Notes: generated from the sequence alone by a model not told the origin. A DNA stretch of 21,018 bases from Chrysomallon squamiferum (GCA_012295275.1 CM022675.1:2186144-2207161), one strand, 5' to 3'; shown: positions 9,721-18,805, counted from the stretch's first letter. Program-made: numbers and translations.

Positions 9721-9772
9721 GTTTTTCTTATAAAAGTAATAACCAGCCAAGGATTGCGCCGATAGGTTATCA
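9721..9772 (+). repeat. Segment shared with 10749-10800, copy 1
   Basis: Both copies read TTTCTTAT---AGTAATA-CCAGCCAAGG-TTG--CCG----GTTATCA, with roughly 44 of 53 positions the same. Copy 1 starts exactly where the EGF module loses its expected last cysteine. Copy 2 ends in a TA tract. Confidence 0.6.
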
Positions 9773-10185
9773 GTTCAGATTGTACGAACACGCGTTATTT
9801 AATTGCCGTAACAGTAGTCATGCAGAATAAACATCAAATTATCTCCCCTGAAATATAAATCATTTTCAAATCTCAGTTTCAGAAAAAATAGTAAGAAGGA
9901 TAACTCATGGTTAATTTGACAGATGAGCACAACTGGTAAAACGTTTCGCTTCTGTCAAATAAATGAGATAAAGTTGTAAATGTACCACTTTGTACCATTA
10001 GAAACTTATAAAATGTAACAATGAACATATTTACTTACAAATTTAGAACTTGAACATTTTTCATTTTTTCACTGTTTTTAAATAATATGAAGTCTTGCTC
10101 TCAGAATGAATATAGTGTAAAACAAAGTAGTCACAGCTAAAATTCATTTTTTCCATTGACTTGATTCGATTAATCTTTGTTTTAA
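9773..10185. other. Unique AT-rich spacer
   Basis: No open frame, repeat or recognised signal beyond ordinary AT-rich sequence. Confidence 0.5.
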
Positions 10186-10197
10186 ATGTTCGTCATC

Positions 10198-10362
10198 ATT
10201 AATTTTACTATTAACATTACTACCATTACTACTGCTGCTGCTGCTACTACTACTACTACTACTCCTACTACTACTACTGCTGCTGATACTACTACTAACT
10301 ACTACTACTACTACTTTTACTACTACAACTACTGCTGTTGTTGCTGCTGCTGCTGCTACTTT
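10198..10362. repeat. ACT/GCT trinucleotide array
   Basis: Degenerate ACT and GCT triplets with ATT, CCT and GTT variants. One frame reads Thr/Ala-rich, the same flavour as the 33-bp array at 12561 and the segments at 1 and 1133. Confidence 0.9.
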
Positions 10363-10565
10363 TTAGTTTATGTAAACTTTGAATACAAAGAATAATAACT
10401 CTTGATAATTACACGAAGCAAAATTCGTTCCATTATGTGTTGATCATAAACATAACAATTCATTTATTTCGTTTATTAAATAAATTAGAAAACACACAAA
10501 CCAATACAATTAAATAATACATATATGCACACACACACACTTGCTTATTGACTGATTTTGTTTTG

Positions 10566-10566
<1 letters not shown>

Positions 10567-10613
<47 letters not shown>

Positions 10614-10632
10614 TTTTTTTTTTTTTTTTTTT
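10567..10632. repeat. TTA repeat followed by a T-run
   Basis: About fifteen TTA triplets run into about 20 T. Confidence 0.95.
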
Positions 10633-10642
10633 CGGAGGAGCT

Positions 10643-10769
10643 TTCTTGTCAGAACAGTTTTAAGGTAATAAAGGGATTTCACTACAGTGACAAGTATAAC
10701 ACGAATCTCGACACAAAATTAATTGTCATTTGTGAGAAAAGCATTGAACTGTGTTTCTTATCACAGTAA
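10643..10769 (+). other. Possible exon-like open frame ending at 10769
   Basis: A CTTTCTTGTCAG acceptor-like site (ending 10651) is followed by an open frame reading FKVIKGFHYSDKYNTN, then KLIVICEKSIELCF and TAA. The composition is balanced, unlike the neighbours. Its last 20 or so bases overlap the segment shared with 9721-9772. If it is a diverged relative of the EGF exon, CEKSIELC would occupy the place of the fifth and sixth cysteines. That is weak and unproven. Confidence 0.25.
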
Positions 10770-10797
10770 TACCAGCCAAGGCTTGTTCCGCTTTGTT

Positions 10798-10800
<3 letters not shown>
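10749..10800 (+). repeat. Segment shared with 9721-9772, copy 2
   Basis: See the blocks listed for copy 1. Here the segment runs directly into (TA)n at 10799-10832. Confidence 0.6.

Positions 10801-10832
<32 letters not shown>
10799..10832. repeat. TA dinucleotide repeat
   Basis: Seventeen or so TA units. Confidence 0.95.
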
Positions 10833-10835
<3 letters not shown>

Positions 10836-11374
10836 TATTTATATTATTGGAAGTTAGCTATTTATTTTCTTGCTATCGTGGGATATAGTTACCAGTTTAC
10901 TGATTATGTTCAAAAATTATAAGTTAACTGTTATTATATTTCTTTTTCTTTTCTTTGTTTTTCTTTATTTCTTTAGTTTTGTATTTATATTATTGTATTT
11001 GTTTGCAATACAGAGATTGTTTTTCCTTCTGCAGAAATTGTCAGAATATCACAAACATAGTTAACTAAGTTCAACATCAACCTCATACATCGATCTTCAG
11101 TTTGAAAATCAGGAGCTGTAGAAGAGGAACTTCCATTTGAGATTATTACAAGTAGGAACTAGATGTTGCTTCATATTTCGTCGTTTTAATAATAAGTTAT
11201 TGTTGTTTCAATTGTTGTTGTTTTTTATTTGTATTGCTGTTGTTGTTTTTCTTCTTCTTCTTCTTCTGTTTCTAATATTTTAAACATAAAACATATACAT
11301 ATATATATCGGGAACGTCCTGTGATTTCTCGAGAATAAAATGTTTGTGCCTGTCACATGAAACTCAGAATATTC

Positions 11375-11375
<1 letters not shown>
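10833..11375. other. Spacer with TTG/TTC tracts
   Basis: AT-rich sequence containing TTG and TTC runs at about 11200-11265. No gene was seen. Confidence 0.5.
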
Positions 11376-11420
<45 letters not shown>

Positions 11421-11441
11421 GTAATAATAATAATAATAATA
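11376..11441. repeat. AAT trinucleotide repeat
   Basis: About twenty AAT triplets with one AGT interruption. Confidence 0.95.
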
Positions 11442-11669
11442 TATTAAATGTACGTTACAATTAACTGAAAACTAATGTATATCCAATAATTGTTTGCTTT
11501 TTAATCCAGTAAACTGTCAATGTGTACAAAAATTAAGTGCAGTTAATTGAAAGTCAGTGTACTGTATATTACACGATACCTCTACTTTTGCTAATGTTAT
11601 CTGTGTTGTTTAACTTTTAAAGTCTACTCTTCGCTTGCATAGAATGACAAACAAGCGTACGATAATAAA

Positions 11670-11705
11670 TGTCTCTCTCTCTCTCTCTCTCTGCATATCT
11701 CTCTG

Positions 11706-11759
<54 letters not shown>
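11670..11759. repeat. CT tract joined to TA tract
   Basis: A (CT)n run with CA/GT breaks (11670-11711) joins a (TA)n run (11712-11758). It lies directly upstream of a candidate exon. Confidence 0.95.
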
Positions 11760-11761
<2 letters not shown>

Positions 11762-11767
11762 GTGCAG

Positions 11768-11842
11768 CAAAAGATAACCTAAACAAAATAATAGAGCCGG
11801 AACGTGGGCGTCAGTTCTCGTGGGACCTAAGTCGTAGTTCAG
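11768..11842 (+). CDS. Candidate internal exon, 75 bp, phase 1-1
   Basis: AAGTGCAG at 11760-11767 is a possible acceptor and TTCAG/GTGAGC at 11843 is a strong donor. Between them lie 75 bases, a multiple of three, entering and leaving in phase 1. The peptide is KDNLNKIIEPERGRQFSW then DLSRSSG. GC content rises sharply compared with both flanks (GAGCCGGAACGTGGGCG). A weakness is the upstream (TA)n, which gives no normal polypyrimidine tract close to the AG; the CT tract lies about 50 bases further up. There is no cysteine and no domain I recognise. It could be a cassette exon in an extracellular protein, or chance. Confidence 0.35.
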
Positions 11843-11947
11843 GTGAGCAATCACTTATTTCATAACAATATTGTTAGTACTTTCTTCTAAAAATAATAAA
11901 GTAATAATAGTGAAACAGAGTACATAAATAAATGTAGAAAAGCAATC

Positions 11948-11984
11948 GAGAGAGAGAGAGAGAGAGAGAAGGAAAGAGAGAGAT
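11948..11984. repeat. GA dinucleotide repeat
   Basis: (GA)n with a GGAAAG break. Confidence 0.9.
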
Positions 11985-12543
11985 ATAAATAACTGAGATA
12001 TTTATGTACAAGTAATGGTCCGTATCGAAAACTGGTACCATATTTATTCAAACAAATGTAAAAAAATTAAAATATTAAATTCGTTCGAAACCATAACGTA
12101 AATCACAGTAGCGATGCTTTTAGATAAGCCTAGACTGAGTATCAGACAAGTGCTTGCTTTCTAGTGTATTATTATATACAAAGCACAGCAAGAACGGCAG
12201 ATGACTAACCGAGGATAAACTGGTTGTTTCAGTCGAATAAAATATTCAGATTTTCTAAAAAAATATATATGTAAACACACCCACCACTCACACACATATG
12301 TATGTATGTGTGTGTGTATGTGGATATATATATTAAGATATGCACACACTCACATATATATGTATGAATATACATCTGAGTGTGTACATGCATACACATT
12401 CGCAAACTATGTATATCTATGTAAGTGTTGACAAAACGAAATACCTACAAACAAAAGTAGTTTTCCTTTAAATTCTTTGAATGTCAGCGTTAATATATTA
12501 TTTATATGTAAATTATTTCATTCCCATACTTCTACCTCTTCAA
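11985..12543. other. Spacer with CA/TG and TATG patches
   Basis: Short CA, TG and TA runs occupy 12262-12420. The end of this stretch (12520-12543) is a pyrimidine-rich run, CATTCCCATACTTCTACCTC then TTCAAG, that would make a good 3' splice site for the array that follows. Confidence 0.45.
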
Positions 12544-13448
12544 GGATTATTATTAATATTACTGCTAGCACCGCTGTTATTACTACAGTTACACGCACTA
12601 GCACCGCTGTTATTACTACAGTTACACGCAGTAGTACCGCTGTTATTACTACAGTTACAAGCACTAGCACCGCTGTTATTACTACAGTTACACGCACTAG
12701 CACCGCTGTTATTACTACAGTTACACGCAGTAGCACTGCTGTTATTACTACAGTTACACGCACTAGCACCACTGTTATTACTACAGTTACACGCAGTAGT
12801 ACTGCTGTTATTACTACAGTTACAAGCACTAGCACCGCTGTTATTACTACAGTTACACGCACTAGCACCGCTGTTATTACTACAGTTACACGCAGTAGCA
12901 CCGCTGTTATTACTACAGTTACACGCACTAGCACCGCTGTTATTACTACAGTTACAAGCACTAGCACCGCTGTTATTACTACAGTTACACGCAGTAGCAC
13001 TGCTGTTATTACTACAGTTACAAGCAGTAGTACCGCTGTTATTACTACAGTTACAAGCACTAGCACCGCTGTTATTACTACAGTTACACGCACTAGTACC
13101 GCTGTTATTACTACAGTTACAAGCACTAGCACAGCTGTTATCACTACAGTTACACGCACTAGCACCGCTGTTATCACTACAGTTACAAGCACTAGTTACT
13201 AGCACACTAGCACCGCTGTTATCACTACAGTTACAAGCAGTAGTACCGCTGTTATTACTACAGTTACAAGCACTAGCACCGCTGTTATTACTACAGTTAC
13301 AAGCACTAGCACCGCTGTTATTACTACAGTTACAAGCACTAGTACCGCTGTTATCACTACAGTTACAAGCACTAGTACCACCTTTACTATTTCTTCTACT
13401 ACCACAACTACTATTTCTGTAATAATCTTACTACTTCTTGTGCAGTAG
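12544..13448 (+). repeat. 33-bp minisatellite in a Thr-rich frame with hydrophobic tail; possible mucin-like pseudo-exon
   Basis: About 24 units occupy 12561-13376. Each unit reads TSTAVITTVTR in one plus frame, with TST/SST and R/S variants. A 15-base in-frame insertion near 13193 brings a TAG (13200-13202), after which the same frame resumes and runs to TAG 13446-13448. The tail leaves the repeat and reads TTFTISSTTTTTISVIILLL then LVQ, that is, Thr-rich then a hydrophobic end. A pyrimidine-rich acceptor-like site precedes the array. Several other frames are open too, so openness alone proves little. A five-unit (165 bp) higher-order repeat is visible. Either a mucin-like exon broken by one stop, or a satellite. 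Confidence 0.6.
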
Positions 13449-13965
13449 AGATATATGTACAGTAGCTACTGCCAGTGCACAGAGTAAAGCATGGTTTTCA
13501 TAACAGTCAGATGACAACATAAAAGTAAAAGTCGTCATACAGAGTTAATACATATCATGAAAGTGTCAAGTAAGCCACGAGTGCAGATTTCATTTTACTC
13601 CAATTTTGTTTACGATAAACTTAAACGGAAAATTTGAATATTTGTGAATATGCAGTCATATAGAGGTTACGTTACAAACTAGCTAATCATTGATTTTAAG
13701 TCACTTGGTGTTTGAAATAAAGTCGAAGGTAAAAACGGATGTGTGGGAGGTAGACACTAATACTGGGCAGTTTGAAGCTGAAAGCTCAGGTTATATTTTA
13801 ACACGACGGGGTGTGTATTCTGTATGAGCAGAAGAAGAAGAAGGGCAGACAATCAATGTACAGATCTGTCAGCGTGATGTCTTTGTTAAATTTGTAAAAA
13901 AAGAGATAAATGAAAACAGTTAATAGTAATGTACGTCAACGGGCTAAACATGACTGCAGTGATGT
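13449..13965. other. Unique spacer
   Basis: Mixed-composition sequence without repeats apart from AAG triplets near 13832-13843. No convincing open frame was found on either strand. Confidence 0.5.
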
Positions 13966-14750
13966 ATGGATGGATGGAGGTAATGATGAATGGATATATG
14001 GATGTATGGATGAATGGAGGAATGGATGATGATGGATGGATGGATGAATGGTTGAATGATTGATGGATGTATAGATGAATGATGAATGGATGTATGGATG
14101 GATGGATGAATGATGAATGAATGGATGATGTATGGATGTATGGAATGATGAATGACAGATGAATGTATGGATGGATGTATGGATGAATGATAGATGAATG
14201 GATGAATGGATGAATGATGAATGGATGAGTGATGAATGGATGCATGGATGAATGATGAATGGATGAATGATGTATGAATGTATGGATGTATGGATGAATA
14301 TGTACGGATGTATGGATGAATGATGTATGGATGGATGGATGAATGAATGGATGAGTATGAATGGATGAATGGATGAATGGAATGGATGAATGGATGGATG
14401 AATGTATGAATGTATGGATGTATGGATGAATGGATGATGGATGTATGGATGAATGATGTATGGATGGATGGATGAATGGATGAGTGATGAATGGATGAAT
14501 GGATGAATGATGAATGGATGAATGATGTATGAATGTATGGATGTATGGATGAATGGATGTACAGATGTATGGGTGAATGATGAGGATTTATGGATGTATG
14601 GATGATGAATGATGAATGGATGTATGGATGTATGGATGAATGATGAATGGATGTATGGATGAATGGATTAATGATGAATGGATGAGTGATGAATGGATGA
14701 ATGAATGGATGGGTGAGCGGATGTATGGATGAATGGATGAATGGGTGTAC
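13966..14750. repeat. TGGA/TGAA tetranucleotide-type array with internal higher-order copy
   Basis: About 785 bp of ATGG, ATGA and GTAT tetramers with frequent one-base slips (TGATGAATGGATG). A block of about 90 bp at 14220-14310 recurs at about 14475-14565, an offset near 255 bp, so the array grew partly by larger duplications. The His/Pro/Ile-rich minus frame is a by-product. Confidence 0.95.
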
Positions 14751-14878
14751 TGGTGGGTGGACAAATCAAACGACTTACCGACAGACGAACGGACGGACTA
14801 AGCTACAGCTAGACAGAAATGTCGAGAAACAGATAGATAGACGGATATACAGTGAGACATTCAAATAAAAATATAATA

Positions 14879-14879
14879 T

Positions 14880-14951
<72 letters not shown>
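14879..14951. repeat. TAGA tetranucleotide repeat
   Basis: About eighteen uninterrupted TAGA units. Confidence 0.97.
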
Positions 14952-15604
14952 ATATCAGATAACTAAATTGATAGAATAGTGTCCTAGATAGATTTTTTTT
15001 ATCAAAAGATAGATCTGCCAGATACTTTTGTTATCAATTAACCACTAAAAACTGCACAATAGTGTTCCTTTATATTTTGAATTTTTTTACAAAAATAACA
15101 TCTGCCAGTTCTTTGTTTTCGGTTCACTCCAGTCTATATACATCAACTCTACTACTTCTTCTTCAAAAAAAATGTAGGTTAACAAAATAATATTCAGTTT
15201 TTATTTATATTTTAGAATTATTTTACGCTTAAGTTTTGTTTTTATTGTAACTTTTATTATTTTTTGTCATTTTTACTGTGTGTTTTTCGAACATCTTGAC
15301 ATTCTCCTCCACACACTACTTCTTTATATGAATTAATTCTGTCAAGTGTTTATTTTATTTATTTATTTATTTATTCTTGTTACTTTATTATTATTTTTAT
15401 TTTATTTTATTATTATTATTTTTTTTTATTTATTTTAATCTGATAGTTAACTTTGTTTAACAACATGAAGTAGTAATAGAAGTCATATTAGTAAAGGTAG
15501 TACCAGCAGTAGTAGTAATACTAGCAGTAGTCATATAAATAAACAATGAATACATTATATCTTCATTCTGTATTAATGAGCAATACACTCTTTTTTCTAC
15601 CAAC
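14952..15604. other. AT-rich spacer with short TTTA, TTA and AGT patches
   Basis: A loose local duplication is seen at 15010-15040 and 15099-15125 (ATCTGCCAG--CTTTTGTT-TC). TTTA tetramers lie at 15351-15376 and a short AGT/ACT patch at 15470-15532. No gene was seen. Confidence 0.5.
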
Positions 15605-16197
15605 GTACCTACCTATGTTGTACCTAAGTATGTACGTATCTAAATATCTAGCTAATGTACCTACCTCTGTTGTACCTTAGTATGTACGTATCTAAATATC
15701 TAGCTAATGTACCTACCTCTGTTGTACCTAAGTATGTACGTATATAAATATCTAGCTAACGTACCGACCTCTGTTGTACCTTAGTATGTACGTATCTAAA
15801 TATCTAGCTAATGTACCTACCTCTGTTGTACCTTAGTATGTACGTATCTAAATATCTAGCTAATGTACCTTCCTCTGTTGTACCTTAGTATGTACGTATC
15901 TAAATATCTAGCTAATGTACCTTCCTCTGTTGTACCTAAGTATGTACGTATCTAAATATCTAGCTAATGTACCTACCTATGTTGTACCTCTTTGTACATA
16001 TCTAAATATCTTGTACCTTCCTATGTTGTACCTACATCTAAATATCTAAATGTACGTATATCTAGCTAATGTACCTACCTCTGTTGTACCTAAGTATGTA
16101 CGTATCTAAATATCTAGTACCTAATGTTGTACCTTACCTAAATGTTGTACCTATGTTGTACCTTAGTATGTACGTTTCTAAATATCTAGCTAATGTT
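15605..16197. repeat. 52-bp minisatellite
   Basis: Eight units repeat at an exact 52-base step from GTAC at 15605 (15657, 15709, 15761, 15813 and so on to about 16020). Several shortened or rearranged units follow, to 16197. Each unit contains GTACCTACCT, TGTTGTACCT, TATGTACGTA and TAAATATCTAGCTAAT, so GTAC occurs three times per unit. Units differ by a few substitutions (CTCT/CTAT, CTTAG/CTAAG). Confidence 0.97.
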
Positions 16198-16257
16198 TTG
16201 TGTCTTTATATCTACGTCAGATTCTCTTCTATTCATTTATGTAACTACATATTTATT

Positions 16258-16470
16258 TTGTTGTTGTTGTTGTTGTTGTTGTTATTCTTTTTTGTGATAA
16301 CATTTTCTCTTTTATGCTTTTATTTTATTTTCGTTCCTTTATAATGGGGTATTTTTTTAATTCATATATTTATTATTATTTTTATTATTTTTGTTTTTCC
16401 TTTTCTTTTTCTTTTTTTCATTTATTTCTTCTTTTATTATTATTATTATTATATTTTTATTATTATTTTT
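16258..16470. repeat. TTG, TTA and T-rich tracts
   Basis: TTG triplets at 16258-16283, then T-rich and TTA runs to about 16470. Open frames here are artefacts. Confidence 0.85.
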
Positions 16471-16565
16471 AACTAACAGATGATATTTTACAATGATATT
16501 TAAAGTGTTTAAGAACATTTTAAGAAAAAATAAATTTCCTTTGACGTTTATTTGACTAAAACTTC

Positions 16566-16975
16566 TTCTTAAGCTTGTATGAACTGAACCAGCTGTTACG
16601 AGAGTAAGTCTCACAGTTGTGTAGCTAATAATACGTCGATTGTTGTACTGTTGTGAGAGAACAGTTTCACCCCGAGACATCTCACCTACACTGTCCTACG
16701 CAGACGCGTCACCGGTCGAGTAGGCGTTGTTCTTGTGTTTGTTCCTGTGTGTGTCTGTGTGTGTTTTGAGTGTGTGAGTGTGTGTGTGTCTGTTTGAGTG
16801 TGTGTCTGTGTGTGTGTTTGAGTGAATGTATGTGTTTGAGTGTGTGTGTGTATGTATGTGTGTCTGTCTGTGTGTCTGTGTGTGTATGTGTGTGTGTTTG
16901 TGTGTGCGTGTGTGAATGTGCGTGTGTGTTTGTGCGTGTGTGTGTCTGTGTGTGTGTCTGTGTGTGTGTGTGGTT
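16566..16975 (+). repeat. Dispersed repeat family A, copy 3, with long GT tail
   Basis: The body (16566-16737) reads GTTACGAGAGTAAGTCTCAC, then ATAATACGTCGATTGTTGTA, GAGAGAACAGTTTCACCCCG, AGACATCTC, CCTACACTGTCCTACG and CACCGGTCGAGTAGGCGTTG. It then reads TTGTGTTTGTTCCTGTGTG and enters about 230 bp of imperfect GT (16738-16973) with TGTC, TGAG and TATG variants. It is the most complete plus-strand copy at the 3' end. Confidence 0.8.
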
Positions 16976-17017
16976 GGTAATTATGTACCCCATGATACAC
17001 GTTTTGCTTTGCTATAT

Positions 17018-17042
17018 TTATTTATTTATTTATTTATTTACT
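17018..17042. repeat. TTTA tetranucleotide repeat
   Basis: Six TTTA units between family A copies 3 and 4. Confidence 0.9.
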
Positions 17043-17070
17043 GATCTGTCTTCTATCTACATACGTGTCT

Positions 17071-17220
17071 GTAAATCTAAGATTGCCTTAACTCATCTCT
17101 GTGTTACGACAGTAAGTCCCCCATTTTGTATAGATAATAATACATCGATTGTTGTATCTTTTGTGAGAAACACGCACACAGTTTGTACCTGTTTGTGTGT
17201 GTGTGTGTGTGTGTGTGTTT
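17071..17220 (+). repeat. Dispersed repeat family A, copy 4, 3'-shortened, with GT tail
   Basis: It begins AATCTAAGATTGCC and follows the consensus through GTTACGACAGTAAGTCCCCC, ATTTTGTATAGATAATAATA, CATCGATTGTTGTATCTTTT and CACACAGTTTGTACCTG, then jumps to (GT)n at 17192-17218. The middle-to-3' section (CGAGACATC to GTCGAGTAGG) is missing, yet the GT tail is present. Confidence 0.8.
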
Positions 17221-17299
17221 ATCTTCGTATGGATATCTCAATGTATGTGTCCCTACTTACATATATATACATAATCTATCGCTCTCGCTGTATATATAT

Positions 17300-17340
17300 G
17301 TGTGTGTGTGTGTGTGTGGGTGGGTGGGTGTGTGTGTGCA
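17300..17340. repeat. GT / GGGT repeat
   Basis: (GT)n with a GGTGGGTGGGT centre. Confidence 0.95.
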
Positions 17341-17582
17341 TAACAGTATAATAATAATAATCATAATCATAACAATAACAATGAGAATACATTAACTTAA
17401 ATAAATGGTGCTGGCGGACAAGGCTGCTGTTATGCGGTAACAAACGGTAACAAGGATGGACGGATTAAAAGACATAAATGGTTAGATTGACAGACATGTA
17501 TATAGATAGAAAGATAAATAAATAAATAAATACATTTAACCATGCAAAATGTGTACGAAGGGCTAAATAAGATATGCCCACA
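17341..17582. other. Spacer between inverted family A copies
   Basis: Contains a short AAT/ATC run and AAAT tetramers (17513-17533). No gene was seen. Confidence 0.5.
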
Positions 17583-17806
17583 TGCACACACATACACACA
17601 CACACACACAGGTACAAACGAACAAATAACAACGCCTACTCGACCAGTGAAGCATGTCCGTAGGGCAGTAGACTCGAGATGTATGGAGCTAAATCTGTGT
17701 GTGTGTTTCTAACAAAAGCTACAAGAATCGATGTATTATTATCTATACAAAATGGGAGACTTACTATCATAACACATGGATGAGTTTAGGCAATCTTCAA
17801 ATGATG
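17583..17806 (-). repeat. Dispersed repeat family A, copy 5, with CA (GT) tail
   Basis: The reverse complement reads GAAGATTGCCTAAACTCATC, then GTTATGATAGTAAGTCTCCC, ATTTTGTATAGATAATAATA, CATCGATTCTTGTAGCTTTT, CTCGAGTCTACTGCCCTACG, CATGCTTCACTGGTCGAGTA and GGCGTTGTT. It ends in GT, seen here as CA at 17583-17610. It is the fullest copy, in inverted orientation to copies 3 and 4. Confidence 0.85.
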
Positions 17807-17938
17807 TTTACGTTTGTGTGTGTTAATGTGTGTGTGCGTGTGTCTTGTCACCGGTATCTCAATACGTGCAAAATATGAAAGTGTAACATTTATTTCTTCA
17901 TTTAATTATATTTTATATTTTTATATATGTATACATAC

Positions 17939-17939
<1 letters not shown>

Positions 17940-17995
<56 letters not shown>

Positions 17996-18092
17996 CAGAC
18001 ATACAGAGAGAGGGAGAGAGGAGATAGAGAGAAGACATACAGAGAAAGATAGAGAGAAATAGAAAAGAGAGCGAAAGAGAAAGAGTCAGAGA
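17940..18092. repeat. GA-rich polypurine tract
   Basis: (GA)n from 17942 to about 17990, continuing as imperfect GA/GACA/GATA to 18092. Confidence 0.95.
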
Positions 18093-18093
18093 G

Positions 18094-18145
<52 letters not shown>

Positions 18146-18168
18146 TGTATACTCATATACACACAGAT

Positions 18169-18211
<43 letters not shown>

Positions 18212-18316
18212 AACGTACATATACACATATAACAAATATATACACACATATACACACAGACACTCTTACATAACTACGCACATACATACATACATACATA
18301 CATACATACATACATA
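18094..18316. repeat. Alternating TA, CA and CATA tracts
   Basis: TA at 18096-18132, CA, TA at 18172-18199, CA, and CATA tetramers at 18279-18316. Two TA-to-CA junctions have the same layout, so an internal duplication is likely. Confidence 0.95.
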
Positions 18317-18395
18317 AATGCATTCATGCATACCCACCTACAGACTTATTATTATCTGCTATCTGATCTTACTCTGTCATTAGACATAATCAGCA

Positions 18396-18452
18396 GACAC
18401 ACGCCCACACACCCACACACACACACCCACACACACACACACACACACACAG
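18396..18452. repeat. CA / CCCACA repeat
   Basis: CACCCACA-type units pass into a clean (CA)n. Confidence 0.95.
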
Positions 18453-18554
18453 ATAAAAGAAAGATAAAGGTACCTGAATTGACTAATGCAGCTGAAAGAA
18501 GATATGAATGTTTTGTAAAATACAAACAAAATTGCAGCCTGTTATATATATATT

Positions 18555-18805
18555 CAAGAGCTTATTGTATACACCATTCATCTGAAAAGACAAGTTAATG
18601 TCACCACCCTAATATCAGCAGAGATAAGATCTATCTCGAGAATTTCTTTTTTCTACTATAATCAAAGTGTATTACATCAACTTTAATTTCACGCTGTGGA
18701 ATTTCTTTACCTTCTTTGAAAGCAGTGTCTGTCAGCTTTTTACAGTCGGTGAATATACGCCATGACGCAGCTAAACTATTCTTAATCTTTTAGTTTAAGA
18801 AATAA
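18555..18805 (+). repeat. Dispersed repeat family B, copy 2
   Basis: It shares with 3369-3590 the ordered blocks ATTCATCT-AAAA, CACCCTAA, AGAGATAAGATCTATCTC, CTACTAT, TCTTTGAAAGCAGTGTCTG, CTTTTTACAG and TTTTAGTTTAAGAAA. It carries about 30 extra bases in the middle compared with copy 1. Confidence 0.6.

Noticed and set aside
8770-9772. Reading the membrane exon and EGF exon as one gene in this order
   Set aside because: The membrane exon ends in a stop and a cytoplasmic tail; an EGF module cannot follow it in the same type I protein without skipping that exon.
13886-14245. His/Pro/Ile-rich minus-strand protein
   Set aside because: By-product of the TGGA tetranucleotide array.
16686-17000. 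His/Thr-rich protein on the minus strand and Cys/Val-rich protein on the plus strand
   Set aside because: Simple translation of the GT/CA tail of repeat family A.
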